Made by a program: the position numbers and the translations under genes
NCBI GenBank assembly: GCA_003586115.2
Contig: QVOM02000025.1
Span: 44,808,522-44,872,521, forward strand
Direction of reading: 5' to 3'
Length of the DNA: 64,000 nt
Origin: Salvator merianae
Taxonomy: Eukaryota > Chordata > Lepidosauria > Squamata > Teiidae
In this document: positions 24,799 through 38,600 of the stretch, in pieces
Layout: each line of letters begins with the position of its first letter
Position numbering within the stretch: position 1 is the first letter of the stretch
Notes under the pieces: generated by a model
Seen by the model: the letters and a program-made list of their open reading frames with translations, nothing else
Told to the model about the DNA's origin: nothing
Databases searched by the model: none

Positions 24799-25375
24799 GG
24801 GCCTGTTCGCACTGAGCTCGGTAGACCGTTCCCAGTAGCTGGCTTCGGACCAGAGAGGTTGGAGAACACTGGCTGCCATTCGCACTCCCAGCCAGAGGAA
24901 CGGACCCGAAGCCGACCAGCAGAGGGAACAGTGCGGATGGCATCCGCTAGTTAGGTACCGCACTCCGTACCATCGAGCTCCGCTTCGTAACCAGAGGGCT
25001 CCTTATGGAGCCGGGTTCATAACGGCAGCTAGGCCGCCATGCCCAAAGGGGTATCCCGGGCACGAATCTCCAGACCAGGGTATGAAGCTCCAGACCGGGG
25101 TATGAAGCTCCAGACCACGCATGCACAACCGCGCCAGCCCCGCCCCACTGCCATTTCAAACACGGATGGGAGTGCGAAAGCACCTACCCTGATCTCCACT
25201 CCATCGCGCAAGTCGGAATGAAGACAAGCTTTTACTTGTCTGGCCTTACCCAGGATCAGGTACGAATCGGGTACAATGTGGTTCGGATCGGGTGAGGCGT
25301 GCGCCCGCGGCAGTGTAAAGCCTCCGTTCCAGCGAGCGCCTAAGAACGGTCTACCGCTGTAGTGCGAACAGGCCC
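24799..25375. mobile_element. GC-rich TIR element (MITE-like) nested in hAT
   Basis: Ends are inverted repeats: left GGGCCTGTTCGCACT with CGGTAGACCGTTC, right the complement of GGGCCTGTTCGCACTACAGC and GGTAGACCGTTC. Flanks GAGAAGAG and GAGGAGAC agree at 6 of 8 bases (hAT-type length); alternatively GAG/GAG is a 3-bp duplication. CpG content is much higher than the surroundings, which suggests a younger insertion or a once unmethylated element. Overlapping minus-strand ORFs look like chance frames. The superfamily is left open. Confidence 0.7.
25063..25122. repeat. 20-bp tandem repeat, three units
   Basis: Three adjacent copies of a TGAAGCTCCAGACCGGGGTA-type unit, with a few substitutions, inside the nested TIR element. 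Confidence 0.75.
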
Positions 25376-25527
25376 GAGGAGACCACAGGAATAAGCGAGG
25401 GTTCATCAAATCTCAACATTTCAGCTGATTCTATTTGGGGGAGTTAAACAGTTTAACTGTGGCCCAGTTCAGGTTCATTATGAACTGAACTGGGCAGAAC
25501 CCAATTCTATACATCTTTTATTGTCAC

Positions 25528-27236
25528 TAGTATTCTCTTTTAGTTCTGAACTTGAACTTTGTGTAAGGATATTAGAAAACAATATAGTGAAAATCGTTTT
25601 TTTAAAAATGTTGGAAAACATGTTTAATGAAAGTAGTGATTTTATTCTCTGCAATACTAGACTGGGGATGCCCATGAAATGTTTCTTTTGTTTTGTGTTT
25701 GCTACAAGCTCAGAACAGCACACAGAAATGTTTTGTCAGAAAAGGTGGGTGAATTAGGTGTTCCAGTGAAACAAAATGTTTCAAGTGTTCTGTCAATAGG
25801 GAACAATGGAGAAACTCAGAACCTGATGTTTTTCCTCAATAGCCCTAGGAATACCCAGGTAAGTTGGATGGTACAGCAAGATGGGTGCTATCTGCCACTC
25901 AGTCTACAAATGAAGTAGCCAATCAGATGAATTCCCCCTGCCAGTCAACAAGGAAGAAAAAGTAGGGAGTCTTCTTATTTCTGAAGCACTGAAAAAATAT
26001 TCCCCAGCTCAGAAAAGAAAAAAAGAGAGACCTAATTTTTAGGGGTGTTTTGAATTCAGAATAGCCCATTTCAAACTTCAAATATTTTGCAAATTCCTGT
26101 AAAGGACACAAGAAGTTAGGTGGCACATAGTGTAAGATGAGAACTGCAGTGGAGTTAATTATTGGAAAATAAAAAATCTACTTAGTGCAACAAGGAGTAA
26201 AACTGTTGTGTGTCAGATAAAGGCTCTGTGGTTCCTCAGTAGCTACTTGTAAGTCTTCCTGTAATCTTGTCTTCCTTTAAATTGCAATATCAGAAGCTTG
26301 GTTCTATAAAACTAAATTGTTTCTGAACAGTCACAACCACCTAACTTGAAGTTCCACTCTTTCCCTCTATAATGTGGATGAAAAGTGGCTGCTCTTTCTT
26401 TAAATTATGCTTTCAAGCTGTTTGCTGCTTGTGGCGTTTTTATATGGGAAGAAACGGACCTTGTCAGTCAAGTGTAAAAATACGTCACCTGGGGGGGTCA
26501 ATCAGGAACTGTCAGGAGGGGTGCAGGAGTGATGGGGAAAACGTATATATAGGGTTGACTGATAGAGCTTGACACAGATATAGTATTGTTTTAAATTCTA
26601 AGAGAGCACAAAGTTTCAGATTTGCAGAAAAGGGAATTCACTAAGGTAGGACAAAAATCAGGGCTTGGCTCATTAAATTAAAAAGAACTTAGTTGTGTCC
26701 CAGAAAGGAAATGGAAGGCAGAAATAGAGGAATATTTGAAGATTCAAATTAGACAAGGGAAAATGCTATCAAGAAGAGGCTGTTTTTTCTGCACCTTACT
26801 GTTCAGTCAGCCAGTTATCTAAAGTTCAGGCATGAAATTGACTTGATTCTAAAGATGTATGATATTGTTGTAACTGTAACCTCCTTTTATTGAAGCAAAT
26901 ATGCTTTTGTGCCATACTTCCATGCTATATATTTATAAAATGATCTATATTAATACATTTTTGTTATAAAGTTAAATAATTTGTTAAGACTTAGCTATTT
27001 TGCATACCTGATAGGTCACAACAGCATTTTTGCTTCTGTAGGTTTCCATACTGGTGATGGTTTGGAAGAGATAAGAAAAGGGAAAAAACTCTTTAGGCAG
27101 CAGTAGTAGTAGAAAATTGGCCACCATACAACTTTTTATGACATTGTTTATATTTGTTTCATTTTATGATAGTAGATAGGGTCTGTGGATGTTTGGCCTA
27201 GGACAATGATAGTATGTTTGCAATCTTATTTTACAG
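25528..27236. other. CLGN intron 1, last part
   Basis: AT-rich DNA between the hAT-like element and the first coding exon. No supported feature. Confidence 0.45.
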
Positions 27237-27392
27237 GTGGACATGATGCAGTCCTGGTGGATTTGGCTGTGCCTCAGTGTTTTGCTTTTAAGTTTTATAA
27301 ATGCAGAATCTGACAATTTAGAGGTTGAAGTGGAGGATTTTGATAAGAATTCAGAAGATGCAAACATTGACATAGGAAGATCATCCCTGGAA
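27237..27392 (+). CDS. CLGN: CLGN exon 2: start codon and signal peptide
   Basis: Acceptor TTTTACAG at 27236, six bases of 5'UTR, then two consecutive ATG codons (27243, 27246); the first is taken. Encodes a hydrophobic signal [20 protein letters not shown] and an acidic segment. Donor GTAAGA, phase 0. Confidence 0.92.
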
Positions 27393-30300
27393 GTAAGAAT
27401 TTTAGTATATATACTGGATTTTAAAATACAGAATATGATTTTGATTGCAAACTCACATAATTCAGTTTAATGTGACTTAGAAATTTTGAGGTTTATTAAG
27501 ATGTGTCACAACATTCATTATTTAGGTATCTTTGTAGAAGAGAATATCACAAGAATGAAGTTGTGAAGTGTTTGTTTTATATGTTTGTTCCTTGTATAAC
27601 ATGGTGGTTTTACGTGTCTGTGATATGTCTGTTAGGTTTGCTGCTGAATTGTTTTAGAAAACGAATGTGGTGCAAGTACTTCAGCTAGAGATGTGCCAAA
27701 TACAAGGAGGGTTAAGAGGCCCAGAACTGACAGGTTCCTTCACTAACAGTTCTGGCTATAATTAATTGAATGTAGACAGTAACAAACTATTTCTGTGTCT
27801 TTGCCAAGGAAAGTGCATGCAGGTGCCCATGGAGGCACCCATCCAGAAGTTAAACTCGTGTCACTGAAACATAATGACAACATAGTATGACATAATTATA
27901 AGTGTTGATATACTCTAGAATTCCGCATCTGTTCACTCCCAAAACAGTTCCTTTTCGAGCACCACATTATGAAATAGATAAGCATAGCAACAAAGATGGC
28001 CTCTTTATTAAAAAAATTAGGCACTTACCAAGACAAAGAGAATCCCCATTGATCTGTCAGATGGGTTGCAAAGAAAGCAGGATCCCTGGATCCTATCTGT
28101 TTTTTCATTCTTAGAATAGTTACCTAGATGCTGACTGGTCAGTTGATGTAAGTTTTGCAAAAAAGAAAATTTCCTACTTGGCTCTCAACATTCTGATTTT
28201 AGCTGGGACCAGTATCTCTCTAAACTGTGAAGAAATTGTTGTACGGAGTGAGAACTCAGCAATATAAGGTATAAGGTCCTTTGGGCCCAGTCGCAGGATG
28301 TCAAGGCAAGCAGCATTTGCCATTCACTCTTGCATAGAAAACAGTGAGAGAAAGAAAACAGCAGAATTGTTTCTGAGTCTTAACTCATCAAAGCTGATGA
28401 ATCAAGCCAAAGATCAGGTAACAGTACTATTATAAATGTTTCATGATGCCTTCTGTGATCTACATAGACCTGATAGGCAGGAACTGTAATACCAGGAAAA
28501 AGCCGCTAAGATTGCATTCTGACACGGCATTTAATCAGTTTACAGGCTGTCTTCAGTTCTCACTGGCCTGACATGATCTTGCTTTCTGTGATTTTTCTGG
28601 ACTAAATTGGTGAAATCTGGACTACTTTGCGTTCAAATTTAATGAGTTCTCAAGCTGTTCCAGATCGCTAGCCTGCTTTACTTTGTGATGTGATAACATG
28701 GAAGGAGACTATTTGGGAAGGACCGTACTTTTTGGGGGGGGTGCAGAGGGAAGGCTCCCATTTCCTGCCGTCCAGTGATGGACTTTGTCGTGGGCATTAT
28801 GCTCAGGTGGTGGGTGGGCACCGTGGTTAGCAAGGGTGTGGGCAGGGAACACGGTACTTCCTCCTTTCTAGGTGTGCAGACATACATGTGCGTGCAGGGA
28901 CAAGTCCAACAGCAAGTTTTCTCTTTCCCCTTTTCGAACTGTGCTCTCCAACTCAGCCTGTCTAGAGTTCTGCAGAAGTTCAGACTTGGGTACAGCAGCA
29001 GCAGCACTTTTCTTCCTTTGTAGGCGTGCAGACACACATATGTGTGCAGGAACAAGTCCAATATACTTGTGCCTGCTATTGTATATAGGATAAAAAATTA
29101 TTTCTATGCCATAGTTTTTATTGTAACATACATGTAAATTCAAATTGGAAATGTCCCTCCAGCATCTTGTCAGAATTAGGTTAGCAGCCAATAACATAAA
29201 TGATATTGCATCTTTTTGATTTACATTTAGTCTTTGTGAAATACTTATGAAAAAATGTTTAGAATCAAGTGTTACATGGTATTTGGTAGTCCTACTTACC
29301 TGGTTTGCTATTGTAATCCAGAATTTTTTAATTTTGGGACAGTGCCACTGATATGCCAATATGTCTTGACATCCATGGCAGCATTTTTTATCGAAAGTGC
29401 CCTTTGATATTTTGAAAACTCAGTGATTAGTGAAATATCTTCTGTGGGTTATTTGGAGTGAATTTTCTCTGACTGAAACAGATACTACCTTCAGTGGCTT
29501 GTTCTGTCAGATGAAGCCCCATTGAGTTTATATTGGCTTCTATATAAATTTTGTATTGGCTCTTCAGCCCTGTTAATTTACCTGAGCTTAGCAGCGTTTT
29601 ATACATCTTAGAAATTAAGCCCTTTGAGTTCAAAATGCAATTTAAATCTGTTTTTCAGATGTTCTAACAATAAAGTTCTGTGTTTCTTTTTCTAGGATAA
29701 AGTTAACTTGGAAGATAGTAAGCCAGTTATTCAAGCATTCTTCTAATTGATCACTAAGGGCTTTAAAAACTAATGGTTGCCCTGGTGACAAAAATCACTA
29801 GAGCAAGGTGAGCACTTACCTTGCCTCATGTTGCTCCGAGCTGCCCCTCATGGCCTTCCTGGAGCCTAGAGGGGTGAAGCTGCTTGCCTCTCCATTGAGC
29901 TGTGCAGTGACATCATTTATGCTCCCTGCCATGATTTCCCCTAATTCTTGTGAAATGTTAAAAAATTATCTATAATTTAGAGGAAGCCCTGGCAGGCTCG
30001 AAATCATGGTTGTGCGTCACACCCGATGTGAACAGGAGGAGCAACCAAGAGCAATGTGAGGTAAGGTAAATACCCATCTTGCTCTAAGACCCAGTTTGCT
30101 GGAGCTTCTTTGTGAAATAGAGGTGTGGCCATTTTGTATGCTTCAAACAACATTCAGAATATCAGTTTACGTACTCCTATCTGTATATAGTTCCTGGAAA
30201 ATAATGTTTCTCTTATGGCATGTTTAATCAGTTAATCATGCCATAAACATGCTGGCATTGTTACATAGCATGTCTCAATATACTCATCTTGGATCTGCTC

Positions 30301-32647
30301 TCCTCACTGAAGAATGTAAAAGACTTTTCAGACTTCTCAGCTATAGGATAGAACACATATCCTGCAGGTTGTGTTTATTATTGTATATCCTTTCCATTCC
30401 TTTAACTAAAGTCCTTTTGAAGTGGAAAGTAGGCTTGTGCAAACACATCTGAACCTGTTTGGAGGTGTGTAGCGAAACCTGAGACTGCTAGGTGAAAAGG
30501 CTGTTAAGGAACAGGTGAGTGCCATGAAAACCACAAGGAAACTCACCTGTTCCTTATCAGTGTGGATACCGCCATTTCTTCGAGTTCCATGTAGAGGTTT
30601 CTAGTGTTCCCCCTCAGACTGAGGAACTGGGAACAAGTTTATTAGAGAAGAACCAGCAGCTAAGATCTAGCCACATTTTCTTGTATTAGAGTATAACGTA
30701 AAATTCTCTTTCATCTCCAGAATCGAATTCTGTTATAAACGCCCAGTATTCTTGTATCTGAATGAAAATATAAACTGAAATTAATGCGTTCTTAGAATGA
30801 TCATACTGTTTAGCTGTTGATCTTCATTTCTCAGATTGAAATGTTAGAACAAGCTGCAAAAAAATGAAAAATGTTTAACTTGAAACTGTGGCAATTCTGT
30901 TTCTGAATGTATTTTTGTTAAATTTTTATAGGTTGTATACCACACACCAGTGCCTACTGGAGAAGTATATTTTGCTGAAACTTTTGATGATGCAATGTTG
31001 TCTGGGTAAGAGCAATTAAACATTAATGTCATTAATATTAATATTTGTAGTTAAATAGATTGCAACTGCAAGTAGACATAGCTGATTGTAATTGGCTGTT
31101 ATTTTGCTAGTGGATCTTGATAGGAAAATAGTTTCATTATTTCAGGTATAACTCAGTTTATTGTGTACTAATGCTGCATTCTTCTCAAAGAACCAGTATA
31201 AACTCATAAGTGCGTAGTGTTTTTATTTCATTTAAACAGCTTATGCTTCTCTTTTTGAAGAAGGAAGTAGATTCTTTGTTTCAGGAAAGATTTCTCAAAC
31301 TGGTCCATAAATATTGTGTTTCTCTTAGAACTATTGTATTGTTATCAGATTAGAAGGTGTCATTCTTGAAATGAATGCTTTGGTGCAGGTATTTGCAAAA
31401 TAATGGATGGATGGAACAAAATTAAACACATTCCTGTTTTGAACAGAAGAAGTATATCAAAGGTTTTTAAGATTCGGGTGCTTGAGAGATATACAGTCTA
31501 TCTGTGCGTGGGACAAGGTGATGGGACAATCCCAAGCTCTTAGAATGCATAAGAGGAGATAATATTATTCCTCACAAGAAATTCCCTGAATGTAAATATC
31601 TACGATACTGAAAAGTGGTTCATCGTTTTTAGGATTTCTAACTAGTTTTGTAATTATATATTCTTCCTCTTGGTTTGTTTATCACAGAGCTGAGTTTTCA
31701 GCATCATATTTATGCTGATGACATTCAGATTTTTCAGAGCTTTAAGTCATTGGATTCTTCTGCGTGGAATTCTGTAATAGATTGCCTGTCGAGTGTGTCC
31801 TGGTGGATGACTGGCCATCCGCTGAAGTTGAACATGGATAAAATGGAGATTTTAGTGTTTCAGCCTGTTCGTCCAGCAGCTCCTCTTGCATGTTTTCCAG
31901 TTTGCTTACAGGATCATTCAGTGGTCCTGGTCCCAGTTGCTCGGAACCTTGGAGTCCTGCTAGATGAAAAATTGTCCTTATGTCCCTTTATTGAGGGAAC
32001 TGCGAAGACATGCAATTTCCACCTTTTGAATATCTGCAGGATCCTGAGGTTCCTAACAGTTGAGACCGCCTACCTGCTTGTCCAAGCTCTGGTGGTGTTA
32101 CGTCTGGATTACTGCAGTAGTTTGCTGACAGGCTTGCCTTGTTGTTCTCTCCTTCCTCTGACTTTAGTTCAGAATAGAGCTGACCGGATTGTTTTAAATC
32201 TTCCGAAGTACTGCCATGTTTCAGCCCCACATAAAAGTCTCCATTGGCTGCCAATTAGAGCCAGGGTCCATTTTAAATTGTTGGTTTTAGTGTTTAAAGC
32301 TCTGTGCTCTAATCTCCCTAGCTGTTTGGCAGCTCGGCTGTCATGGTATGTACCCTCCAGGAACCTGTGCTCTGCCGCCAAGGGATTACTGGCTGTTCCA
32401 CCAGGCTGGCGAGCCTTTCAAGATCTGGCCTCGCGTTTGTGGAACAGTCTTCCTCTGGACGTTCGGCTGGAGGAGGATCTCCGGTATCAGAAGGAGTTGA
32501 AGACTTTCCTTTTTGATTCACCAGAGTGAATAATTTAGATATGCAGTTATAGAGCTGTGAAGCACATGGTGAGGAATAGGGTGCTGATTTTACATGTAGT
32601 GTTTTCATTTTTTATATGGTGCAAGGGACGTTATAAATAAACAACAA

Positions 32648-32697
<50 letters not shown>

Positions 32698-35600
32698 TTA
32701 AGGTGACTAAAACTTGCGTGGATTTTTTAAAAAGGCCCAGCTCTTTAGTAGCAGAGAAATACAATCTGAAATAATGAATATAGTTCAGGAGAAGAGCCAA
32801 ACCCTGGCTCTGAAAGCTCACTGAATCACTTTGGAATAGTCACTGTTTCTCAGCCTACCTCACAAAATTCTTATAAGGACAAAATAGAGGAGAGGAGACT
32901 CATGTTTCTATTTTGAGTGCTTCAGAAGGCCAGACAAACTTCCCATAAATTAATAGAAATAAAATCTTGTTTCTTGCTGTGCATCTGAATGTAAAAACCT
33001 CCTAATTGACCACAGTTGAAGAAAAACTGCCAAAGGTAATGAGAAGGCCCAGTCCTTTATGCTATGTCAGTTTTCTTACATTGTCCTCTGTGGAAAAAAA
33101 TTCAGAAATAACATATACCATTCTGTTCCCTGAAGTAGTATAGACTTTCTATCACCTCAGAATTCAGTCATATATTTCTGGTTCATTTGTAAGACCAAAG
33201 ATGTCTGAATTTAATCTCTATAGATAGTCCCTTGGCAGATTATCTAAACATTAATATTAACCACTGAGCAAACTTGTGCTGATTTTGTACATGCCACTAT
33301 TAATTTGTTCTGTTATTTATCCTACTAGGTGGGTTCTGTCTCAAACTAAGAAAGAGGATACAGATGAAGATATCGCTAAATATGATGGTAAGAGTAATAT
33401 TATGTCATTTCTTTTTAGAAATTCATTCCCTCTGTGTGATTTTATAATACTATTACTAAGGATATTCTTGTTTCCTTTTATTACTTCCATTTATTAAGTT
33501 GCTCTTGTTATTGTTTTGTGATGGCCAAAAAACTCCTCTGCCATTTTTATTAGATTATCACCAGCTGTTAATGATTTCTTTTTTCTTTTCTTTTTTTGAT
33601 GCTATTAGTCTTTGTGTTCCCAGAACACGGAACCAGTCATGTAAATAGAATGCTTGAATTACAAAGTATAAATAGTGAATGTATAACTAAATTTTGTAAA
33701 GCACGAGAACTGTGTTTTGAATATTAGTTTTCTTTCATACCTTCACTTGGGTAGGTGGGGCTTACTTGGAACATTTAAGCCGTCTTTGCACTGGAGGCCA
33801 ATACACTGGAGCAGAGCAGGACACTCTGGTCCATAATAAGCAGTCCATCCCAAACTAGAATGGTTTGCTCCTGGAATGGAACAAGGCAGCCCACATTGCC
33901 ACAGGCTGTTCTGCTCTAGCCCCTACACTGGTTCTGAAACTTGTGCCAGCTTTAGAGCTGGTGTGGGAAGCCTCTGAAATGAGTTCCTGGTGGTATACTG
34001 GACAGCCAAAATGGACCCACCAAGGTATGTTGAACCATGGAGGTATGCCATCTACAAGCCTCCATGATCCAGTTTACTACCCCCTAGTATGCTGGTAGGC
34101 TTCAAAAGAGAGGTCTGCTGGTAGACCAAACCAGGAAACTGTTTTGGGTGCCCTAGCCCAGTATACTCTCCATCCTGTGCAGATGGAACATACTAGGATG
34201 GACTGGGGTCTCTCTGGTCTGCTCTAAGCTGTTGATGAAAGAGGCCCAGAAGAGGACCATGGTCCAGTCTACTGGCAAGTGTGGAAAGATCCTTAATGTG
34301 GAACTTAATGAAAGTTTGGCAATGTTAGAGAGGAATAATATCCAGGCTACCTACATGACATAATCAGCCAATAGTATGGAGGCATATAAGGACTGTGGAT
34401 TGGCACATACTAATGAGTAGAAAGCTGGAAGAGCAGAAAACCAAGAATGCTAAAATCAGAAAACATCAGCATCCCTGTGCATCTCAAGTAGTAATCAGTA
34501 ACCTGTGAGTAGTTTACAGCCCACTGAAGTATTTGGTGTGCATTCCCAAAATTCCATTGCAGTTTTTAAAAATGTTCACCATGTTTATGTTAATGCTCTG
34601 CTGTTTTCTAGAGATGTGACAAACCAGATTTTAGATGAGCCAGTGATTTATGAACATCAGAGTTTTGAAGTTCTCTGTCAGACTAAACCCTGCTTAAAGT
34701 TCCGAGTCCATTCCAATAGTGAACCAAACCCTGCTTGTTCACAAAGAACTGGTTTGTGGACACTCCTACTCTGCTCCATGCAGTGAAGCTACCTCCTGGA
34801 CTGAACCTCCTGGGCTGCTGCAGCCAGTGCCTGATTTTCCAGAGTTCTGTTAAGGCAGGGGCCTCACACTTCCCTAGGCCTTCCAGCATTGCAAGACTAC
34901 TGACCTTCCCAGAAGTTCAAGTGCATATTGTGCAGATCTGCTTCGTGCAGGGTCTCAAACAATTCTGTTCAAGGCCTGCTAGGAAGTTGATCCATGCATG
35001 TCCATGTGCTTGGTTTTCTGAGAGTACTTCAATATTGGAAGGCCCATGTGAGAGCAAGGCACCTGCCTGCACATGCGATAGAGCTCCAGAGGATTATGCA
35101 GCCAAGCCCAGCAGTTAGGTCCAACATATGAAGGGGAGAGGGAAAGTATTGTCATGAGGTGTGATGGCATCATCAAACCAGCCAGCCAGCCAGCCAGTTT
35201 CTGCTGGTGGGGGAACTGTTTGACTGGAGCCTGGTTTGAGTTCATTATGAACCATATTGGGCAGTACTTGATTCTGTACATCTCCTACTATTTTTCTGCC
35301 TATCATCTTTGATACTTCAAATTCATTTCCAACCACCACCTCGTATGACATTTTTGTTTCATAGTAGCTTTGAGTCCAGTGAAAATGACAGTTCTTCTCT
35401 CAGCATCTCAAACACAAACCCTCTTCCACCCTCCTAGTATTAAATCTACTTATTGGGTCCAGGCTGGGCAAGGCAACACACAGGAGACACATTATGTAAA
35501 GACAGCACATCTTGAATGTGAAGCCCTCATCCTATGTCCAGGTTTGAGACTGATTTTCATTGAAGCCATGTGAAATTTTATATCGTTAGTTTGGTTGTGT

Positions 35601-38600
35601 GATGGAGAAGAAGTCTCACAGGATTTCAGCCAATATTGCCTTTTAAATGAGATTCTTCCCTTTTCTCACAGTTCTTTGATAGTAATTTGACTGGTAGATG
35701 AAATTGCTCTGGAATTTTATGGTGATCTTGTTTTGCTGTAGGTTTTAAGAGGACTTTCATAATAAACCATGGAGAACTTGGTAGAAAATAACTTTTAAGC
35801 TTTATGCTTTAATTGTTGTTTATTTATACTTTGATGTTTTAGTCACAAATAAGGTCACTATAAGGTCCACTTTTCTTCAGTTGTACTGGATCAGTAAAGA
35901 TATAATAAAGATATAAAAATGCCTAACTAGAGTGTAATCTGTGTAATAGAAAGGAACATAGGAAGCTGTTTTGTACTATTTAGCTCAGTATTATCTTCAT
36001 TTAATGACGTTTTAAGAAGGGTGTCTTTTCTAGTTGTATCTAAGGAAGTTAGGAATTGAACATGGAATATTTTAAATACTGTATAGCTTTTTCCTTTTAC
36101 CTCCGTGTCTTAATATTGATACATTATTGACTTCATAAATTCTTAGAAACTTTTTGTCAGAAGAGCTCGACATGTTCAGTTAAAATGAATGGAATAAAAA
36201 GTATTGTAATAGTTGCAACTCCATCATGACTATTTGCATGCTATTTTCCTATTGTATATTTTAGGAAGATGGGAAATAGAACCATTAAAGGAGAACATGG
36301 TACCTGGTGATAGAGGATTGGTACTGAAGTCAGTAGCAAAGCATCATGCAATATCAGCTATGTTAATAAAACCATTTATTTTTGAAAATCAACCACTAAT
36401 TATTCAGTAAGTATATATTTTCATACTTGAAATAGTTTTTTAAAATAGCCTTTTGTATTGGGATTTTGCTTCATATAAAAGCACTATTGCAATTATGTGT
36501 AGCTTTTAAACTTGCCATAGGAACAAATGGTCTGAAGTAACCTGAAAGTTGGTAGCTAAATGAACTTTAATTGGCATTTGTCTCCAGAAGACTATTCTTG
36601 TGTTTCTGTTGTGCAGGTATGAAGTAAATTTTCAAGATGGCATTGATTGTGGTGGTGCATATGTTAAGCTTCTTTCCAAAAGTGATGACTTGAATCTGGT
36701 ATGTAGTAATTGGGAGAAAGGGATATGACAGATATATTTCAATATGGGAAATAAGAGTTTCTAGCTTTTGGGTACTTGTGTCCACTGTTGTTGCTTGGAT
36801 ATGTCCCCAAACAAGGAGTCTATTCTTAGTCCTTGGTGATCTGTCTCAGAATGTTGTTAATTTTTGTAGAAACAAGTGTTTTGGTGCACTTAGCAGACCT
36901 TCTACTGGCCTTCCAAGGGCACAGAAAAGCCCTTTTCTGAGCGTACCTGTTCCTCTTAAGTTCCTTGGGCCAAGTTCCTTGGGTCTTCTTGGACTCTTGA
37001 GAGGGTAGGTCCAAACATTGTCATGTAATGTGTTATCATGCACCACTGTACATTTGGAGACCTCTTAGGGCATCTCCTGGCTGGTTCCTCAGGCTCCCAG
37101 AAAGCTCTAGAGACAAAAGAGGAGCAGGCATCCTGAGGTGGAGTTTTTACCTTGCTTGTAGGGGATTAGGAAGGTGCACTAATCCATCTAAATACAATGT
37201 GTTGGATGGATGTTGTGAACATCTGTGTATCCCATTCTCTTTTAGGTTTTTTTTATTATCCTTCTGCTGAAGTAGTTCTTTAGTAATATCCTGTTCACCT
37301 TTCTTCCAGTTTTTTTGTGTTTCATAAATTGAAAATGGGTTGTGGTAGGATGGGTTTCAGAAAATGCCAGCAGTGAAGATGTCTGCACTTACATAATTCT
37401 GTAAAATAGTCAAATGATGAGTTAAATGAACTGTGGAAAGGTATAAGCTAACTACTGTGCTCATTTTCATCTTACAGGAATACTTTTATGATAAAACATC
37501 CTATACTATTATGTTTGGTCCAGATAAATGTGGAGAAGATTACAAACTGCATTTTATCTTCAGACATAAACATCCTAAAACTGGAATTTATGAAGAAAAG
37601 CATGCCAAACGCCCTGATGTAGACCTAAAAAAAATATATTCTGACAGGAAGACTCATCTATATACCCTTGGTATTTTAAAATTTTTATATTAGGAAAATA
37701 AGAGAGGGCATTTTCAAAACAATATTACCTAGCAGTATGTTCATGTGCATAGGGACATAAACATGGATTTTTTTTTAGTTTTAGAAACATTAGGAAATGA
37801 AAAAATAACAATGTGCATGGTCTTAGCTATCTAATGTGAAGAACTGGGTTGTAGATAAACCAGTTAACTGCATACATTTCTAGTTGGCAAGACTTGCTGT
37901 TAAACTAAATCCTACTTGAAGTTTAGGGTTGGTCCGATAGCAAACCAAACCTTGAGTGGTTGGCAACAAAAAGTTCAGCTGGTTTCTTTCTCCCCGCTTC
38001 CTGTGCACTCGGTCTATCTGCTTCAACCTATACTGCACTCACCTGCTGTGTCGTGTTGCTGCTGGTGGTTACATAGTCCTTGGAGGTACTATTTGGCCTG
38101 TTCCCAAGCACTTCGTGATTGTCTGGATCTTCCAGGACTGGAGGACTTCAGGGCCTCCCATCAGACCAAGCATGCAGATATGCATGGTTCCACTTCCAGC
38201 AATTGCATTCAAGGCCTAGAAACAGAGCCGCACATGCTCAGTCTTCTATTTCCCCCATCATGCGCACTGCCTTCCTGGAATGTGCCCTGTCATCCTTTCT
38301 TCACACCCATGGGATCTTACCTTTCCCCTCGGGCATGAAGCACTTAGAGCACCATCTACCAGTTGTTTGTGGAAGAGCAGTGAAGAAAAACCACAAGTTT
38401 TAAACTTGCTATTGATATCCTTCTGGAATGAACAATCATGTAAGTACAGCATACCATTCTAAGAAAAGCCCTTACCCATGTTCTCTTCTGGTGGCCCTGG
38501 TGCCACCCCCATTCATGATGGGCCTACCTGGTCTGTTGCCAGGGCCATGGGGCCATTTCCTGTGTTCAAAGGTACTTCTCCTCCAGCCATCAACATCACA

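Larger units (their letters stand above)
24272..25519. mobile_element. hAT-like element interrupted by a second element
   Basis: Left end TAGAGATGTACTGG and right end near TATACATCTTTT, flanked by GTTGTCAC (24264-24271) and ATTGTCAC (25520-25527), 7 of 8 identical. The element is related to those at 34609 and 48199; its right part shares the GTTCATTATGAAC motif with the 34.6-kb copy. Removing the insertion at 24799-25375 leaves about 670 bp, close to the 679 bp of the 34.6-kb copy. Non-coding. Confidence 0.7.

Noticed and set aside
25029..25409. 126-codon minus-strand ORF
   Set aside because: Lies mostly inside the GC-rich nested TIR element, overlaps several other open frames and shows no protein motif; a chance frame.
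27688..27760. TAGAGATGTGCC as the start of another hAT-like copy
   Set aside because: No matching right end or flanking duplication found downstream.
28868..29359. 163-codon minus-strand ORF
   Set aside because: Its first half is the L1 ORF2 C-terminus, the rest runs into duplicated non-coding sequence.
31675..32529. 284-codon ORF as a host gene
   Set aside because: It is the RT C-terminus of an L2-type LINE ([17 protein letters not shown]), not a host protein.
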